64,000 bases of DNA, taken from Natronospirillum operosum (GTDB lineage Bacteria > Pseudomonadota > Gammaproteobacteria > Pseudomonadales > Natronospirillaceae). Position numbers and translations under genes: made by a program. The notes below the pieces were generated by a model. It made no database searches, had not been told where the DNA came from, and saw only the letters and a program-made list of their open reading frames with translations. Below are positions 55,549 through 63,951 of this stretch, one piece after another. Numbering within the stretch: the stretch's first letter is position 1; every line of letters starts with the position of its first letter. The DNA is taken from assembly GCF_004768465.1 (NCBI RefSeq), contig NZ_SRMF01000008.1, positions 85,747 to 149,746 on the forward strand. Reading direction: 5' to 3'.

Positions 55549-55983
55549 TCATATCGGCAGCTCCACATCCGGTTTGGCCAGCACCAGCCAGAGAATACCG
55601 GTCATCAGCAGCAACTGGGTCGTCAGCGAGATACGGCACCAGATAAGCAGCCCCCTGGTCTGACCTGCTTCTGCGCGCAGGACCAGCAGACCGGTCAGGG
55701 CATGGCAGACCACCAGCCCGGAGACCAGGGTGAGCTTCAGAATCAGCCAGCCATCGGCATTGCGATCCAGCAGAAAAACAGCGGTGCCCGTCATGATGGC
55801 GGCCAGTGCGGGCGGGGTGGCGACATGGGTGAACAGAAACCGGGGCAGGCCATCGGCGGCCAGGGGGGAATCAACCAGATTGAGCTGTTGCCGGGTCTGA
55901 CCCATGATGGTCAGCGGCAGGTACAACAGGGCGGCACACCAGAACAACAAGGTGCCAATGTGCAGCACCAGAAACCAGAGCAT
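55549..55983 (-). CDS. CopD/HemJ-like four-helix membrane protein
   Basis: A 144-residue protein with four helices and histidines at helix ends: VLHIGTLLFWCAALLYLPLT, FTHVATPPALAAIMTGTAVF, VSGLVVCHALTGLLVL. The pattern recalls HemJ (protoporphyrinogen oxidase) and the CopD copper-resistance domain, which are related. Placed beside an oxidase cluster, a role in heme or copper handling is plausible but not shown. It is convergent with the DUF2231 gene. ACAAGGAGTACTGA precedes the ATG. Confidence 0.65.
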   Translation of the reverse strand: MLWFLVLHIGTLLFWCAALLYLPLTIMGQTRQQLNLVDSPLAADGLPRFLFTHVATPPALAAIMTGTAVFLLDRNADGWLILKLTLVSGLVVCHALTGLLVLRAEAGQTRGLLIWCRISLTTQLLLMTGILWLVLAKPDVELPI

Positions 55984-56183
55984 TCAGTACTCCTTGTCGG
56001 TTGAGTGGCCTCCTGCAGGCCGGTCCGGGAAATCGATCAAACGAAATTCAGTATAGGAGGCATGCCCCTGTTTTCAATGCGATGCCGGCGCCGGGAGGTT
56101 CCCACAGCCAATCTTTGCACCCGATTTGCGAGCGGTCAGGGTGCCGGTTAGCCTGTTTGCGAAGGTTGTAACGGAGGTAATGG

Positions 56184-56468
56184 ATGGCAGCAGAACAATG
56201 GCGCATCCGGGTTTCCGGTCGGGTGCAGGGCGTGTTCTATCGTGGCTCAACCCAGCAGACAGCGCAGTCTCTGGGTCTCACCGGCTGGGTGCGCAACCTG
56301 CAGGACGGTCGGGTCGAGATTCTGGCTGAAGGCGATCTGGACCAGCTGCAACAGCTGCTTGACTGGTGCTGGCATGGTCCGGCCGCGGCAGAGGTCTCGA
56401 ATGTCGAGCACCGGGTTGAAGCCGCCACTGGCCGCTTCAACAGGTTCGAGGTGGCGGCAACCTGCTGA
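56184..56468 (+). CDS. acyP: Acylphosphatase
   Basis: A 94-residue protein with the acylphosphatase fold signature VSGRVQGVFYRGSTQQTAQS (catalytic Arg in the VQGVFYR loop) and LTGWVRNLQDGRVEILAEGD (catalytic Asn). It hydrolyses acyl phosphates. CGGAGG lies 6 bases before the ATG. The stop almost meets the opposing BLUF gene stop. Confidence 0.94.
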   Translation: MAAEQWRIRVSGRVQGVFYRGSTQQTAQSLGLTGWVRNLQDGRVEILAEGDLDQLQQLLDWCWHGPAAAEVSNVEHRVEAATGRFNRFEVAATC

Positions 56469-56469
56469 A

Positions 56470-57075
56470 TCAGGTGACGGACAGCGCCAGGGCCAGCAAT
56501 GCAACCGCCAGCGCCGCGGCCGCCAGGCCTCTGGCCCATGGGTCACGTTGCGGCGCTGCCTGTGGCCGCAGGCGGGTGCGTTTGGCACTGCTGTCGCCCG
56601 TGTCTGTGTCTTTCGGCAGTTGCTCATGCAAATCTGCAGGTGTCTGATCATCGACGTCTTTCAGTGTCTTGAGCAGATAACGGAAATGATTGGCGTCAAA
56701 CTGATAGGGGTCGAAGCGCTCGAACCCGTGTGTCCGCAGCATCAACTTGACTGCATCGTTGATCGCAGTGTACTTCATCGACCCATGGTCGAACTGGCGT
56801 CGCTTGATCTCGTTTTCGGAGACAATGCGAATATCCGTATGGCGGTCATCCTGGCGAATGGTCTCCAGCAGAGCCTTCACCTTGTCGCGCTCCCCTTCCA
56901 GACACTGCAAAAAATAACCATCACAGTAGAACAGCACGCCGCCGATTCGATGCTGGGCATTGTGGGTGCGAGAAGCCTGCAGAATTCGGCCCACATCGGG
57001 TTCAATACCCTTGGTGGCGGGCAGCGGCTTGAAGGTGGCGCGGCTGATATACAGCACCGAGATGAGATCTTTCAT
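56470..57075 (-). CDS. BLUF blue-light sensor with C-terminal membrane anchor
   Basis: A 201-residue protein. Residues 3-100 are a BLUF domain: LISVLYISRAT (flavin Tyr), ILQASRTHNAQHRIGGVLFY (Asn and Arg for FAD), GYFLQCLEGERDKV (signalling Gln), and RHTDIRIVSENEIKRRQFDH. After a second helical region (105-150) and a charged linker, the last 20 residues are one helix, LAAAALAVALLALALSV, which would tail-anchor it in the membrane. BLUF proteins bind FAD and switch on blue light. No enzyme domain is attached, so it should act by contact with a partner. Confidence 0.9.
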   Translation of the reverse strand: MKDLISVLYISRATFKPLPATKGIEPDVGRILQASRTHNAQHRIGGVLFYCDGYFLQCLEGERDKVKALLETIRQDDRHTDIRIVSENEIKRRQFDHGSMKYTAINDAVKLMLRTHGFERFDPYQFDANHFRYLLKTLKDVDDQTPADLHEQLPKDTDTGDSSAKRTRLRPQAAPQRDPWARGLAAAALAVALLALALSVT

Positions 57076-57311
57076 TGAAATTTCCGTGACATGATTCGAG
57101 TTTGTGTACGGTGTTCGGACGAAGTCAGTTCATAGTCTGTGTCCCTGAAATCTGATGCGTTCACCAGCCGAGACAGGGAGCGCATGCCAGACGGATGCGG
57201 AGCATAACACAAGCCGGTAAGCGCTACCTGTCGGTGGGCAGAGGATTTGCGCCCAACCTGATCTTTGGTTAGCTTGCCGGCATCTGGTCGGGCAGGAAGA
57301 GGTTCTGGCAA

Positions 57312-58817
57312 TTGAACAATTCGCGGGATACCAGGTTGGTCCCGGCGCGGCTCGGGTCATCGGGATTGCCCGGGGATGATGCCGCCGGCACCTTCGTCCG
57401 GGTTGCGCCCGCCTGTCGTTCCGGGCAGGCCGCACTGGTTTGCGGTGACAGCCACCTTTCATGGGGAGATCTGCATCGGCAGGTGGACGCCCTGGCGCTG
57501 ACCCTTCATCATCGCACCAGGCCCGGACAGGCCATCGCGCTCGACCTTCGGCAACCACTGCAACTGGTGGTGGCCTTTCTGGGCGTGGTGCGCGCCGGGT
57601 GCCGGGCCCTGGTGTTCGACCCCCAATGGACAGCGGCACAGCGACAGGCCATCGAGCAGCAGGTGCAGATCGATCTGATGCTGGATGATGCCGGTTATGC
57701 GGCACTGGAGCAGGCAGCTCTGTGCAAAAATCCCTCTCCTGCTGATTTACCAGTGCCATCTGCGCAGGACCTCTTTTATGTCGGCTTTACCTCGGGCTCT
57801 ACTGGTTTGCCTAAAGGCTATCGACGGCAACATGCATCCTGGCTGGCCAGTTTCCGGATCAGCGACCGGATGTTCGACCTGACGCAGGAAGATGTGGTCA
57901 TGGCGCCGGGCAGTCTGGCCACGTCGCTGCATCTGTATGGTGTCGTGCATGCACTGGCGCGCGGCATTCCTGCGGTACTGGTGCCGCAGTTCCGACCGCG
58001 CTCCGTGCTGGCGGCCATGCGCGCGCGCAATGTCACGGTCTGCTATGGCACACCGACCCAGATCCGCCTGCTGGCGCAGACGCTGGACAGGGACAAGTCG
58101 CCCCCACTGACTGCCCTGCGCCACCTGATTGTCAGCGGGGCCAAGTGGCCCGAAGATACCCGCGAAGCGCTGCGCCGGCATTTTCCCGCAGCCCGACTCA
58201 CCGAGTTTTATGGCACCTCCGAAACCAGCTTTGTCACCCTGCACAGCGATCGGGACCGGGCGCCACTCGGGTCGGTGGGCAGGCCGGTGCCCGGAGTCGA
58301 GGTGTGTATTGGCCCGACACCGGAAGCGCCCGTCGCCGACGGTGAGCGCGGACGCATCTGGGTGCGCAGCCCGCTGCTGTTTGACGGCTATGAATGTGGC
58401 GGCGGGGACGAAATCCGGCGCCATGGCGACTGGCTGACGGTGGGTGATCATGGCTGGCAGGATGCAGCCGGTCATCTGTATCTGGTGGGGCGGGAAAAGC
58501 GCATGCTGGTCAGCAGCGGGCAGAACCTGTATCCGGAAGAAATGGAGACCTGGTTGCAGCAGATGGCGGGAATTGAACAGGCGGCCGTACTGGGTGTGCA
58601 GGATGAACTGCGGGGCCAGCGACTGGTCGCCCTGTATCAGACGAGCGCAGAGACAGCTTCGGAGCAACTGCGCAAGCATTGTGCCCAGCGTTACCCCACG
58701 GCCCAGCTACCCCGTGCCTGGCACCAGGTCAGTGAGTGGCCACTGACCCGCAGCGGCAAGAGTGACTTTGTTCGTCTGCAGGCACTGGCGGACCAACTGG
58801 AGGCAGCGCATGAATAG
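57312..58817 (+). CDS. AMP-dependent acyl-CoA synthetase
   Basis: A 501-residue adenylate-forming enzyme. A3 motif YVGFTSGSTGLPKGY (near 156), A5 TEFYGTSETSF, A7 GDWLTVGDHGWQDAAGHLYL, A8 VGREKRMLVSSGQNLYPEEM, and A10 PLTRSGKSDF with the catalytic Lys are all seen. It probably activates a carboxylic acid as acyl-CoA. The start appears to be TTG at 57312, with GAAGAGG 9 bases before; no ATG is suitably placed. Its stop overlaps the thiolase start by 8 bases, so the two form a unit. Substrate is unknown. Confidence 0.88.
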   Translation: MNNSRDTRLVPARLGSSGLPGDDAAGTFVRVAPACRSGQAALVCGDSHLSWGDLHRQVDALALTLHHRTRPGQAIALDLRQPLQLVVAFLGVVRAGCRALVFDPQWTAAQRQAIEQQVQIDLMLDDAGYAALEQAALCKNPSPADLPVPSAQDLFYVGFTSGSTGLPKGYRRQHASWLASFRISDRMFDLTQEDVVMAPGSLATSLHLYGVVHALARGIPAVLVPQFRPRSVLAAMRARNVTVCYGTPTQIRLLAQTLDRDKSPPLTALRHLIVSGAKWPEDTREALRRHFPAARLTEFYGTSETSFVTLHSDRDRAPLGSVGRPVPGVEVCIGPTPEAPVADGERGRIWVRSPLLFDGYECGGGDEIRRHGDWLTVGDHGWQDAAGHLYLVGREKRMLVSSGQNLYPEEMETWLQQMAGIEQAAVLGVQDELRGQRLVALYQTSAETASEQLRKHCAQRYPTAQLPRAWHQVSEWPLTRSGKSDFVRLQALADQLEAAHE

Positions 58818-59952
58818 CCGCGTCTGGATAGTGGCGGCTCGGCGTACACCGGTGGCTCCGGTGAATGGCGCACTGCGCGAGCTGGGCGTCGCCGACCTGG
58901 CTGCTCCCGTTATCCGTCAACTGCTGCAGGATGCAGCAATCGGTGCAGATCAGATTGATCAGGTGATTCTGGGCAATGCCCTGTATGGCGGCGGCAATCC
59001 GGCCCGGCTGGTGGCGCTGGCGGCAGGTCTGCCGGAGTCCTTGTCAGCGCTGACGCTGGATACCCAGTGCTGTTCCGGCCTGGATGCACTGCGTCTGGGG
59101 GCCCAGTCGATTGAGGCCGGTCAGGCCGATCTGGTGCTGGCCGGTGGTGTGGAGAGCACCAGCCGCCGCCCCATTCGCCAGCATCGACCCACTGGGACAG
59201 ACGGCATACCGGTGACCTACGAACGCCCGCCCTTTACCCCCTGGCTGGAGCGCGATCCCGATATGGCGGACAGCGCCGCGCGACTGGCCGCCGAGGAAGG
59301 CATCGACCTGAACACACAGAATGACTGGGCCTGTCGGAGCCACCGGAAAGCATTGGCGGCAAAAGATCGGCTGGCCGCCGAGTGCGTACCGCTGGGTGGC
59401 CTCTCGGTCGATGCGGCCACCCGACCCATGAGCCCGGCCCTGGCCGCGCGCACGCCGGTGATTGCGCACTGTGGTGAGGGCCGGGTCAATGTGGCAGGGA
59501 CCGCTCTGCAGGCCGATGCCGCCGCCGTGGTTTTGCTGGTCAGTGACGAGGCGCGCCGTCGTCTGAGCCCGTCTTTGCCCGCGATCCGCTGGCGGGCAGG
59601 TCTGGCGGGAGGCAGCCTGGCCGACAGTCCGCCGCGGGCAATGGTGCCGGTGGTACAGCAGTTGTTGGCGCGAGAGGGGCTGAGCCCGACCGATCTCCAT
59701 TGTGCAGAAATCATGGAAGCCTTTGCCGTGCAGGCGATCAGCAACTGTCGGGATCTGCACCTCCCTGATGAATGCATCAACAGGGGGGGAGGGGCCCTGG
59801 CGCGTGGACACCCCATTGGGGCCTCGGGTGCCATTCTGGCCGTGCGAGCGTTTCATGAACTGAGCACTGTGCCTGTGGGCGCCCGGGCACTGCTTGCCAT
59901 AGCGGCTGCCGGTGGGCTGGCCAGTGCCGCGCTGCTGGCGCGAGAGCAGTAG
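58810..59952 (+). CDS. Thiolase-family protein lacking the C-terminal catalytic Cys
   Basis: A 380-residue thiolase fold. It begins RVWIVAARRTPVAPVNGALR, has the acyl-accepting Cys in LTLDTQCCSGLDALRLG (near 86) and the catalytic His in GGALARGHPIGASGAILAVR. The C-terminal motif, normally CxGGGxG with the second catalytic Cys, reads AIAAAGGLASAALL, so that Cys is Ala. Standard reversible thiolase chemistry is doubtful; it may only condense, or act on an unusual substrate supplied by the adjacent ligase. GGAGG precedes the ATG at 58810. Confidence 0.85.
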   Translation: MNSRVWIVAARRTPVAPVNGALRELGVADLAAPVIRQLLQDAAIGADQIDQVILGNALYGGGNPARLVALAAGLPESLSALTLDTQCCSGLDALRLGAQSIEAGQADLVLAGGVESTSRRPIRQHRPTGTDGIPVTYERPPFTPWLERDPDMADSAARLAAEEGIDLNTQNDWACRSHRKALAAKDRLAAECVPLGGLSVDAATRPMSPALAARTPVIAHCGEGRVNVAGTALQADAAAVVLLVSDEARRRLSPSLPAIRWRAGLAGGSLADSPPRAMVPVVQQLLAREGLSPTDLHCAEIMEAFAVQAISNCRDLHLPDECINRGGGALARGHPIGASGAILAVRAFHELSTVPVGARALLAIAAAGGLASAALLAREQ

Positions 59953-59966
59953 TCGTGGGCCACAAA

Positions 59967-60025
59967 TGTAGGCCGTGGCCCTTGGCCACGCATGAGTTGT
60001 AGGCAGTGGCCCTTGGCCACGCATG
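59967..60025 (+). repeat. Two tandem palindromic 28-base repeats
   Basis: Units 59967-59994 and 59998-60025 differ at one base and are separated by AGT. Each has an internal hairpin GTGGCC-CTT-GGCCAC. A partial third palindrome (GTGGGCCAC) lies at 59956-59964. They sit between the thiolase and nitroreductase stops (convergent genes), a usual site for REP-type sequences. Confidence 0.75.
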
Positions 60026-60065
60026 GCGGCGCAGCCGCCTTGAACAGAGTGCGAAGGGCGAGGGG

Positions 60066-60743
60066 TCAATCTTCAAACCCCGAAAAACGGCTGAATTCCG
60101 GCAGCGGCAGACGCTGCGTATCAAATTGGTTCTCCGGTGCGTCCGGATCGGCATGGCCGATGGCCATCCCGCACACCACAATCTCGTCCGCGGGGATATT
60201 CAGCTCATCGCGGATGACATGATGGTAGCTGGCCAGGGCGCCTATGCCGCAACTGCCCAGCCCCTGCTCTGTCGCCGCGAGAAAGATGGACTGGATGAAC
60301 ATGCCGAGATCCATGAAGCAGCCCTTGCCCAGGCCCCGCTCGATGGTGATGACCAAACCGACCGGGGCATTGAAGAACTCGAAATTGCGCCGGTGCTGGG
60401 CCTTGCGTCCCTCGATATCCCGCCGCGCAATGCCCAGACTCTGGTACAGCGCATAGCCAACCTGACGTTGTCGTTCTTTCAGATGGGCCGGCATGGGGCT
60501 GGGGAAGTAGCAGTACTCTTCCGCTCGGGTGTCACCCTGCTCGAAGGCAGCGCACAGGCGCGCGCTGAGTCGGCACAGCGGTGCGCCGGTCAATACGCGG
60601 ACGAAACCGGGCTGCAGGTTGGCGCCGCTGGGGGCCTGACGGGCCAGCTCGAGCAGTGTGGTGACCTGCTGATGGTTGACCGGCTCTGTGGTGAAGCGGC
60701 GCACAGAGCGCCGAAACTGTAGGGCCTGAGTAACGTTGACCAT
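60066..60743 (-). CDS. Nitroreductase-family flavoprotein
   Basis: A 225-residue FMN-binding nitroreductase. It has QFRRSVRRFTTEPVN near the start (FMN phosphate Arg), LARQAPSGANLQPGFV, the central DLGMFIQSIFLAATEQGLGS, and GMAIGHADPDAPEN near the C-terminus. These enzymes use NAD(P)H to reduce quinones or nitro compounds. An upstream start at 60791 is possible; 60743 matches the family. The ribosome binding site is weak. Confidence 0.9.
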   Translation of the reverse strand: MVNVTQALQFRRSVRRFTTEPVNHQQVTTLLELARQAPSGANLQPGFVRVLTGAPLCRLSARLCAAFEQGDTRAEEYCYFPSPMPAHLKERQRQVGYALYQSLGIARRDIEGRKAQHRRNFEFFNAPVGLVITIERGLGKGCFMDLGMFIQSIFLAATEQGLGSCGIGALASYHHVIRDELNIPADEIVVCGMAIGHADPDAPENQFDTQRLPLPEFSRFSGFED

Positions 60744-60859
60744 GTAATAAGTGATCGATCGCTGTTCGGAATGGTGTCTTTTTCGGGCCATGGCGTTTGC
60801 GTATGCTGGCTCCGATGCCTAGGCTTTGTATTGCATTTCAAGGCACTGCGGAGCATACC

Positions 60860-61099
60860 ATGAGTGAAGCCAGAATCGCCCAGAAAGGGCCATTTGCAGT
60901 GGAAGTCGAAGCCGGCAAGCGCTATGCCTGGTGTGCCTGCGGGCGCAGTGGCACGCAGCCGTTCTGTGACGGCTCGCACAAGGCAACGGAACTGAACCCG
61001 GTCATGTACAAGGCGGAAGAGAACAAGACACTCTACTTCTGCGGCTGCAAGCAAACCGGCGACCAGCCGCTGTGCGACGGTACCCACAACGGCCTCTAG
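60860..61099 (+). CDS. CDGSH iron-sulfur protein with two cluster motifs
   Basis: A 79-residue protein. Two CDGSH-type motifs are seen: WCACGRSGTQPFCDGSHK and FCGCKQTGDQPLCDGTH, each of the form CxC...CDG[ST]H that binds a 2Fe-2S cluster with three Cys and one His. Dual-CDGSH proteins are common in bacteria and are soluble. The start at 60860 follows GGAG; an open frame from 60797 lacks similarity. Role in electron or cluster transfer is unknown. Confidence 0.92.
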   Translation: MSEARIAQKGPFAVEVEAGKRYAWCACGRSGTQPFCDGSHKATELNPVMYKAEENKTLYFCGCKQTGDQPLCDGTHNGL

Positions 61100-61133
61100 C
61101 CGCCCCCGCGGACTGCGTCACGCATCCAGAGTG

Positions 61134-62825
61134 TCAGTCGGCCGGGGTAAGCCAGCAGTAGGCATGGCCGGCCAGGGTGACCTGGCGCCCGGTGTCCTGC
61201 CCGGTCATGACATCGCGCATGGCGGTCGGCAGTTCCACATGGCGTGGCTGGTCGGACAGGTTGTGATAGATCTCCAGATGCGTCTGCCCCGCCTGGCGGG
61301 CCAGGCCGAACAGCGCCGGATCATGCAGGTCCATGAAGCGGCCCGGGCCGTGAAAGCAGGCCGCAAACTCGCGGCGGGCCCGCACTATGGCCCGGACACC
61401 TTCGAACAACTGGTGTTCGACCGACTCCGTATGTTCCAGTGCCCGCTCGACCTTCGACCAGTCCATGGGGCCCCGATTCAGAAAGCGGGCATCCCGGAAA
61501 CCGGTCTGGCGGCTGGTCTGCTCGAAGAAGGCCTGATCATTGCCCATGCCCACTTCGTCACCATAGTAGAGGATGGGTGAGCCCTCGGTAGCACACAGCA
61601 TGGAGTGCATCAGCAGCATCTTGTCGGGGGCTTCCCGCAACAGATAGAACAGGCGCCCGGCAATGCCTTCGCCTTCGCGGAAGCTGTACTGCGGGTGGTG
61701 CAGGTAGTAGCGGTTCATGCGTTCACGTACGTCCGGGGTGACGAACTCCAGCGTCAGCTCGTCGTGGCAGCGCAGAAAGCTCATCCAGCAGCAGGATTCC
61801 GGAATCACCGGGGTCACCTCGGGGGCCAGGGCGTCCCGAATATGCCGATAGTCGGCTTCCGCCAGCGCCATGAAGAACTGCGGCATCAGCGGAAAGTGAT
61901 AGGCGGTCTGGCACTCGTCGGCATCACCAAAGTAGCTCACCACCTCGCGCGGCTCCATGTTGGCCTCTGCAATCAGCAGCGTGCCCGGCTGACAGTAGTC
62001 CAGCGCCGCCCGAATCAGCTTGAGGATGGTGTGAGTGGTCGGCAGGTCTTCGCAGTCGGTGCCCTCTTCCTTCCAGATGAAGGGAATGGCGTCCATGCGC
62101 AGGCCGTCCACACCACGGGCCTTCCAGAACAGCATGTTGTCGATCATCTCGATCAGCAGGTCCGGGTTGCGGTAGTTCAGATCCGGCTGGAAGGCATAGA
62201 AGCGGTGGAAGTAGTAGTCGCCAGTGGCGTCGTTGTATTCCCAGTTGGAGTCCACCATGCCCTTGAACAGCAGGCGTGCATCCAGATAGCGGTCCGGCTG
62301 GTCGCTCCAGATGTAGTAGTCCCGATATGGTGAATCGGGGTTTTGTCGTGCTTCCCTGAACCAGGGATGCTCATCCGAGGAGTGATTCACCGCCATATCG
62401 AACAGAATGCGGATGCCGCGCGCATGGGCCTGGTCGACGAAGCGGACAAAGGCTTCATTGCCGCCGAGGTCCGGGCGAATGGCGCGAAAATCACTGATAT
62501 CGAAGCCCTGATCGCGCATCGGCGAGTCCAGGATGGGCAGCAGCCAGAGCGTATTCACGCCCAGCTTCTCCAGATAGTCCAGACGCCCGGTCAGGCCATC
62601 AAAATCACCGGCATAGGCATCGACATAGAGACAGTAGATCACTGCATCGCGGTACCACTCCGGGTCAGCAGTGTCGCCGGCCTGGCTTGGCGGGTCGGCC
62701 AGCAGTGCCTGCCGCCGGTCGTCGAGTAGCTGCAGCAACCGATCCTGCGCCGCGTCGGTCGTGTCATGGAAAATGCGTTGCCAAAGTTCACGCAGAGTGC
62801 TTTGCTGTTCCAGTTGTACGGTCAT
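61134..62825 (-). CDS. GH13 glycosidase, trehalose-synthase-like
   Basis: A 563-residue GH13 protein. After 55 residues it has WYRDAVIYCLYVDAYAGDFD, typical of trehalose synthase and related GH13 enzymes. Region I is FDMAVNHSSDEHPWF, II GVDGLRMDAIPF with the Asp nucleophile, III LLIAEANMEP with the acid/base Glu, and IV FLRCHDELTLEF with the transition-state Asp. A C-terminal beta domain ends it. Trehalose synthase interconverts maltose and trehalose; sequence alone does not exclude a glucosylase or amylase activity. It might serve osmolyte metabolism. The ribosome site is weak. Confidence 0.85.
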   Translation of the reverse strand: MTVQLEQQSTLRELWQRIFHDTTDAAQDRLLQLLDDRRQALLADPPSQAGDTADPEWYRDAVIYCLYVDAYAGDFDGLTGRLDYLEKLGVNTLWLLPILDSPMRDQGFDISDFRAIRPDLGGNEAFVRFVDQAHARGIRILFDMAVNHSSDEHPWFREARQNPDSPYRDYYIWSDQPDRYLDARLLFKGMVDSNWEYNDATGDYYFHRFYAFQPDLNYRNPDLLIEMIDNMLFWKARGVDGLRMDAIPFIWKEEGTDCEDLPTTHTILKLIRAALDYCQPGTLLIAEANMEPREVVSYFGDADECQTAYHFPLMPQFFMALAEADYRHIRDALAPEVTPVIPESCCWMSFLRCHDELTLEFVTPDVRERMNRYYLHHPQYSFREGEGIAGRLFYLLREAPDKMLLMHSMLCATEGSPILYYGDEVGMGNDQAFFEQTSRQTGFRDARFLNRGPMDWSKVERALEHTESVEHQLFEGVRAIVRARREFAACFHGPGRFMDLHDPALFGLARQAGQTHLEIYHNLSDQPRHVELPTAMRDVMTGQDTGRQVTLAGHAYCWLTPAD

Positions 62826-62953
62826 GGTAAGGGTCCGTTGGTCTGCCCGGGGCAGAATGAATCGTATTGCCTGTGTGTGTTCCTTGTTAGAGTAGACGCG
62901 GTGAACGGGCCTGACCAGATGTAAACCGCTTTGCAGGGGGAGGAATCCAGCCC

Positions 62954-63529
62954 ATGAACGACAGCTCCAACTCGTTGGCGGTCCATCCGGATGCGCGCGC
63001 CGTGCTCAACTTCTGGTATCAGGAACTGAGTGTCCGCGACTGGTTTCGCAAGAGCGACGCTCTGGACCAGACCATACAGCAGCGCTTTGGCCCCGCGCAG
63101 CGGGCAGCCAGCCAGGGAGAATGTGCCGCCTGGCGCACCACGCCGGAAGGCCGACTGGCCGAGATCATCGTGCTGGACCAGTTCTCGCGAAATATTTTTC
63201 GGGATCGGCCAGAGGCCTTTGCCAGCGACGGCATGGCACTGGTGCTGGCGCAGGAGGCCGTTGGCCGGGGTGATGACCAGCGACTGCCCGAGCCCATGCA
63301 GCGGGTCTTTCTGTACATGCCCTATATGCACAGTGAATCGAAATTGGTGCATGAAGTGGCCATGCAGCTGTTCGCTCAGCCGGGGCTGGAAGAGAACCTG
63401 GGTTTCGAAGAAAAGCACAAGGCGATTATCGACCGATTCGGACGCTACCCGCATCGCAACGTCATCCTGGGACGCGAGTCGACGCCGGAGGAAATAGAAT
63501 TCCTCAGGCAGCCCGGCTCCTCGTTCTGA
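62954..63529 (+). CDS. DUF924 family protein
   Basis: A 191-residue helical protein with the DUF924 signature: AVLNFWYQELSVRDWFRKSD, RLAEIIVLDQFSRNIFRDRP, VFLYMPYMHSESKLVHE, and RFGRYPHRNVILGRESTPEE. The family is a TPR-like fold without known function. GGGGAGGAATCC lies before the ATG. It is divergent from the GH13 gene. Confidence 0.92.
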   Translation: MNDSSNSLAVHPDARAVLNFWYQELSVRDWFRKSDALDQTIQQRFGPAQRAASQGECAAWRTTPEGRLAEIIVLDQFSRNIFRDRPEAFASDGMALVLAQEAVGRGDDQRLPEPMQRVFLYMPYMHSESKLVHEVAMQLFAQPGLEENLGFEEKHKAIIDRFGRYPHRNVILGRESTPEEIEFLRQPGSSF

Positions 63530-63587
63530 GCTTTTGTCGGCGCCTACTTGCGTTCAGGCGCCATCTGCATACAATAGGCGCCCTTGG

Positions 63588-63664
63588 CGGAGAGTAGCTC
63601 AGCTTGGTAGAGCACTACGTTCGGGACGTAGGGGTCGCAGGTTCAAATCCTGTCTCTCCGACCA
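63588..63664 (+). tRNA. tRNA-Pro (anticodon CGG)
   Basis: A 77-base cloverleaf: acceptor CGGAGAG/CTCTCCG, D arm GCTCAGCTTGGTAGAGC, anticodon stem with loop TTCGGGA giving CGG, T arm GCAGGTTCAAATCCTGT, and ACCA encoded. It reads CCG codons. Confidence 0.96.
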
Positions 63665-63723
63665 ATCTGATTTGGTCGATACAACAAGCCGCCATTATCC
63701 CCTTTCGAGTCACCTGCGCCCCC

Positions 63724-63773
63724 GGGTCGCAGCCGGAGCGCCGGCCGGATCAAATCCTGTCTCTCCGACCAAT
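63724..63773 (+). pseudogene. Decayed 3' part of a tRNA-Pro copy
   Basis: GGGTCGCAG (63724-63732) and then a 24-base block (63750-63773, from TCAAATCC to ACCAAT) repeat the last part of the tRNA-Pro gene, with about 15 extra bases inserted in the T arm. The later GGTCGATA is also shared downstream of both. No 5' half is present, so it cannot be a working tRNA. It may be what is left of a tandem tRNA copy, or an attachment-site-like duplication. Confidence 0.75.
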
Positions 63774-63848
63774 TCTTCACTGGTCGATATCACATCTCGC
63801 CATAGCAGCCCTCGCAGCAGCAGACACCAGTAACAGCCATACTGATTG

Positions 63849-63917
63849 AGTCGACAGATGACAGTCGAAAGTAGACAGTGGGGTTTAGTCGACAGATGAC
63901 GGTCGACAGTAGACAGT
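63849..63917 (+). repeat. Two direct 31-base repeats
   Basis: 63849-63879 and 63887-63917 differ at two bases and share AGTCGACAGATGAC and AGTAGACAGT. Their GACAGTAGACAGT-like ends are roughly complementary to the heptamer array that follows, so the region could fold back on itself. Confidence 0.75.
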
Positions 63918-63951
63918 AAGGGCTTGACAGCCTTCTGTGGTTTGGAACGAT

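Noticed and set aside
63665..63833. Coding frame continuing across tRNA-Pro to 63833
   Set aside because: It reads through a tRNA and its decayed copy; the sequence is explained by these.
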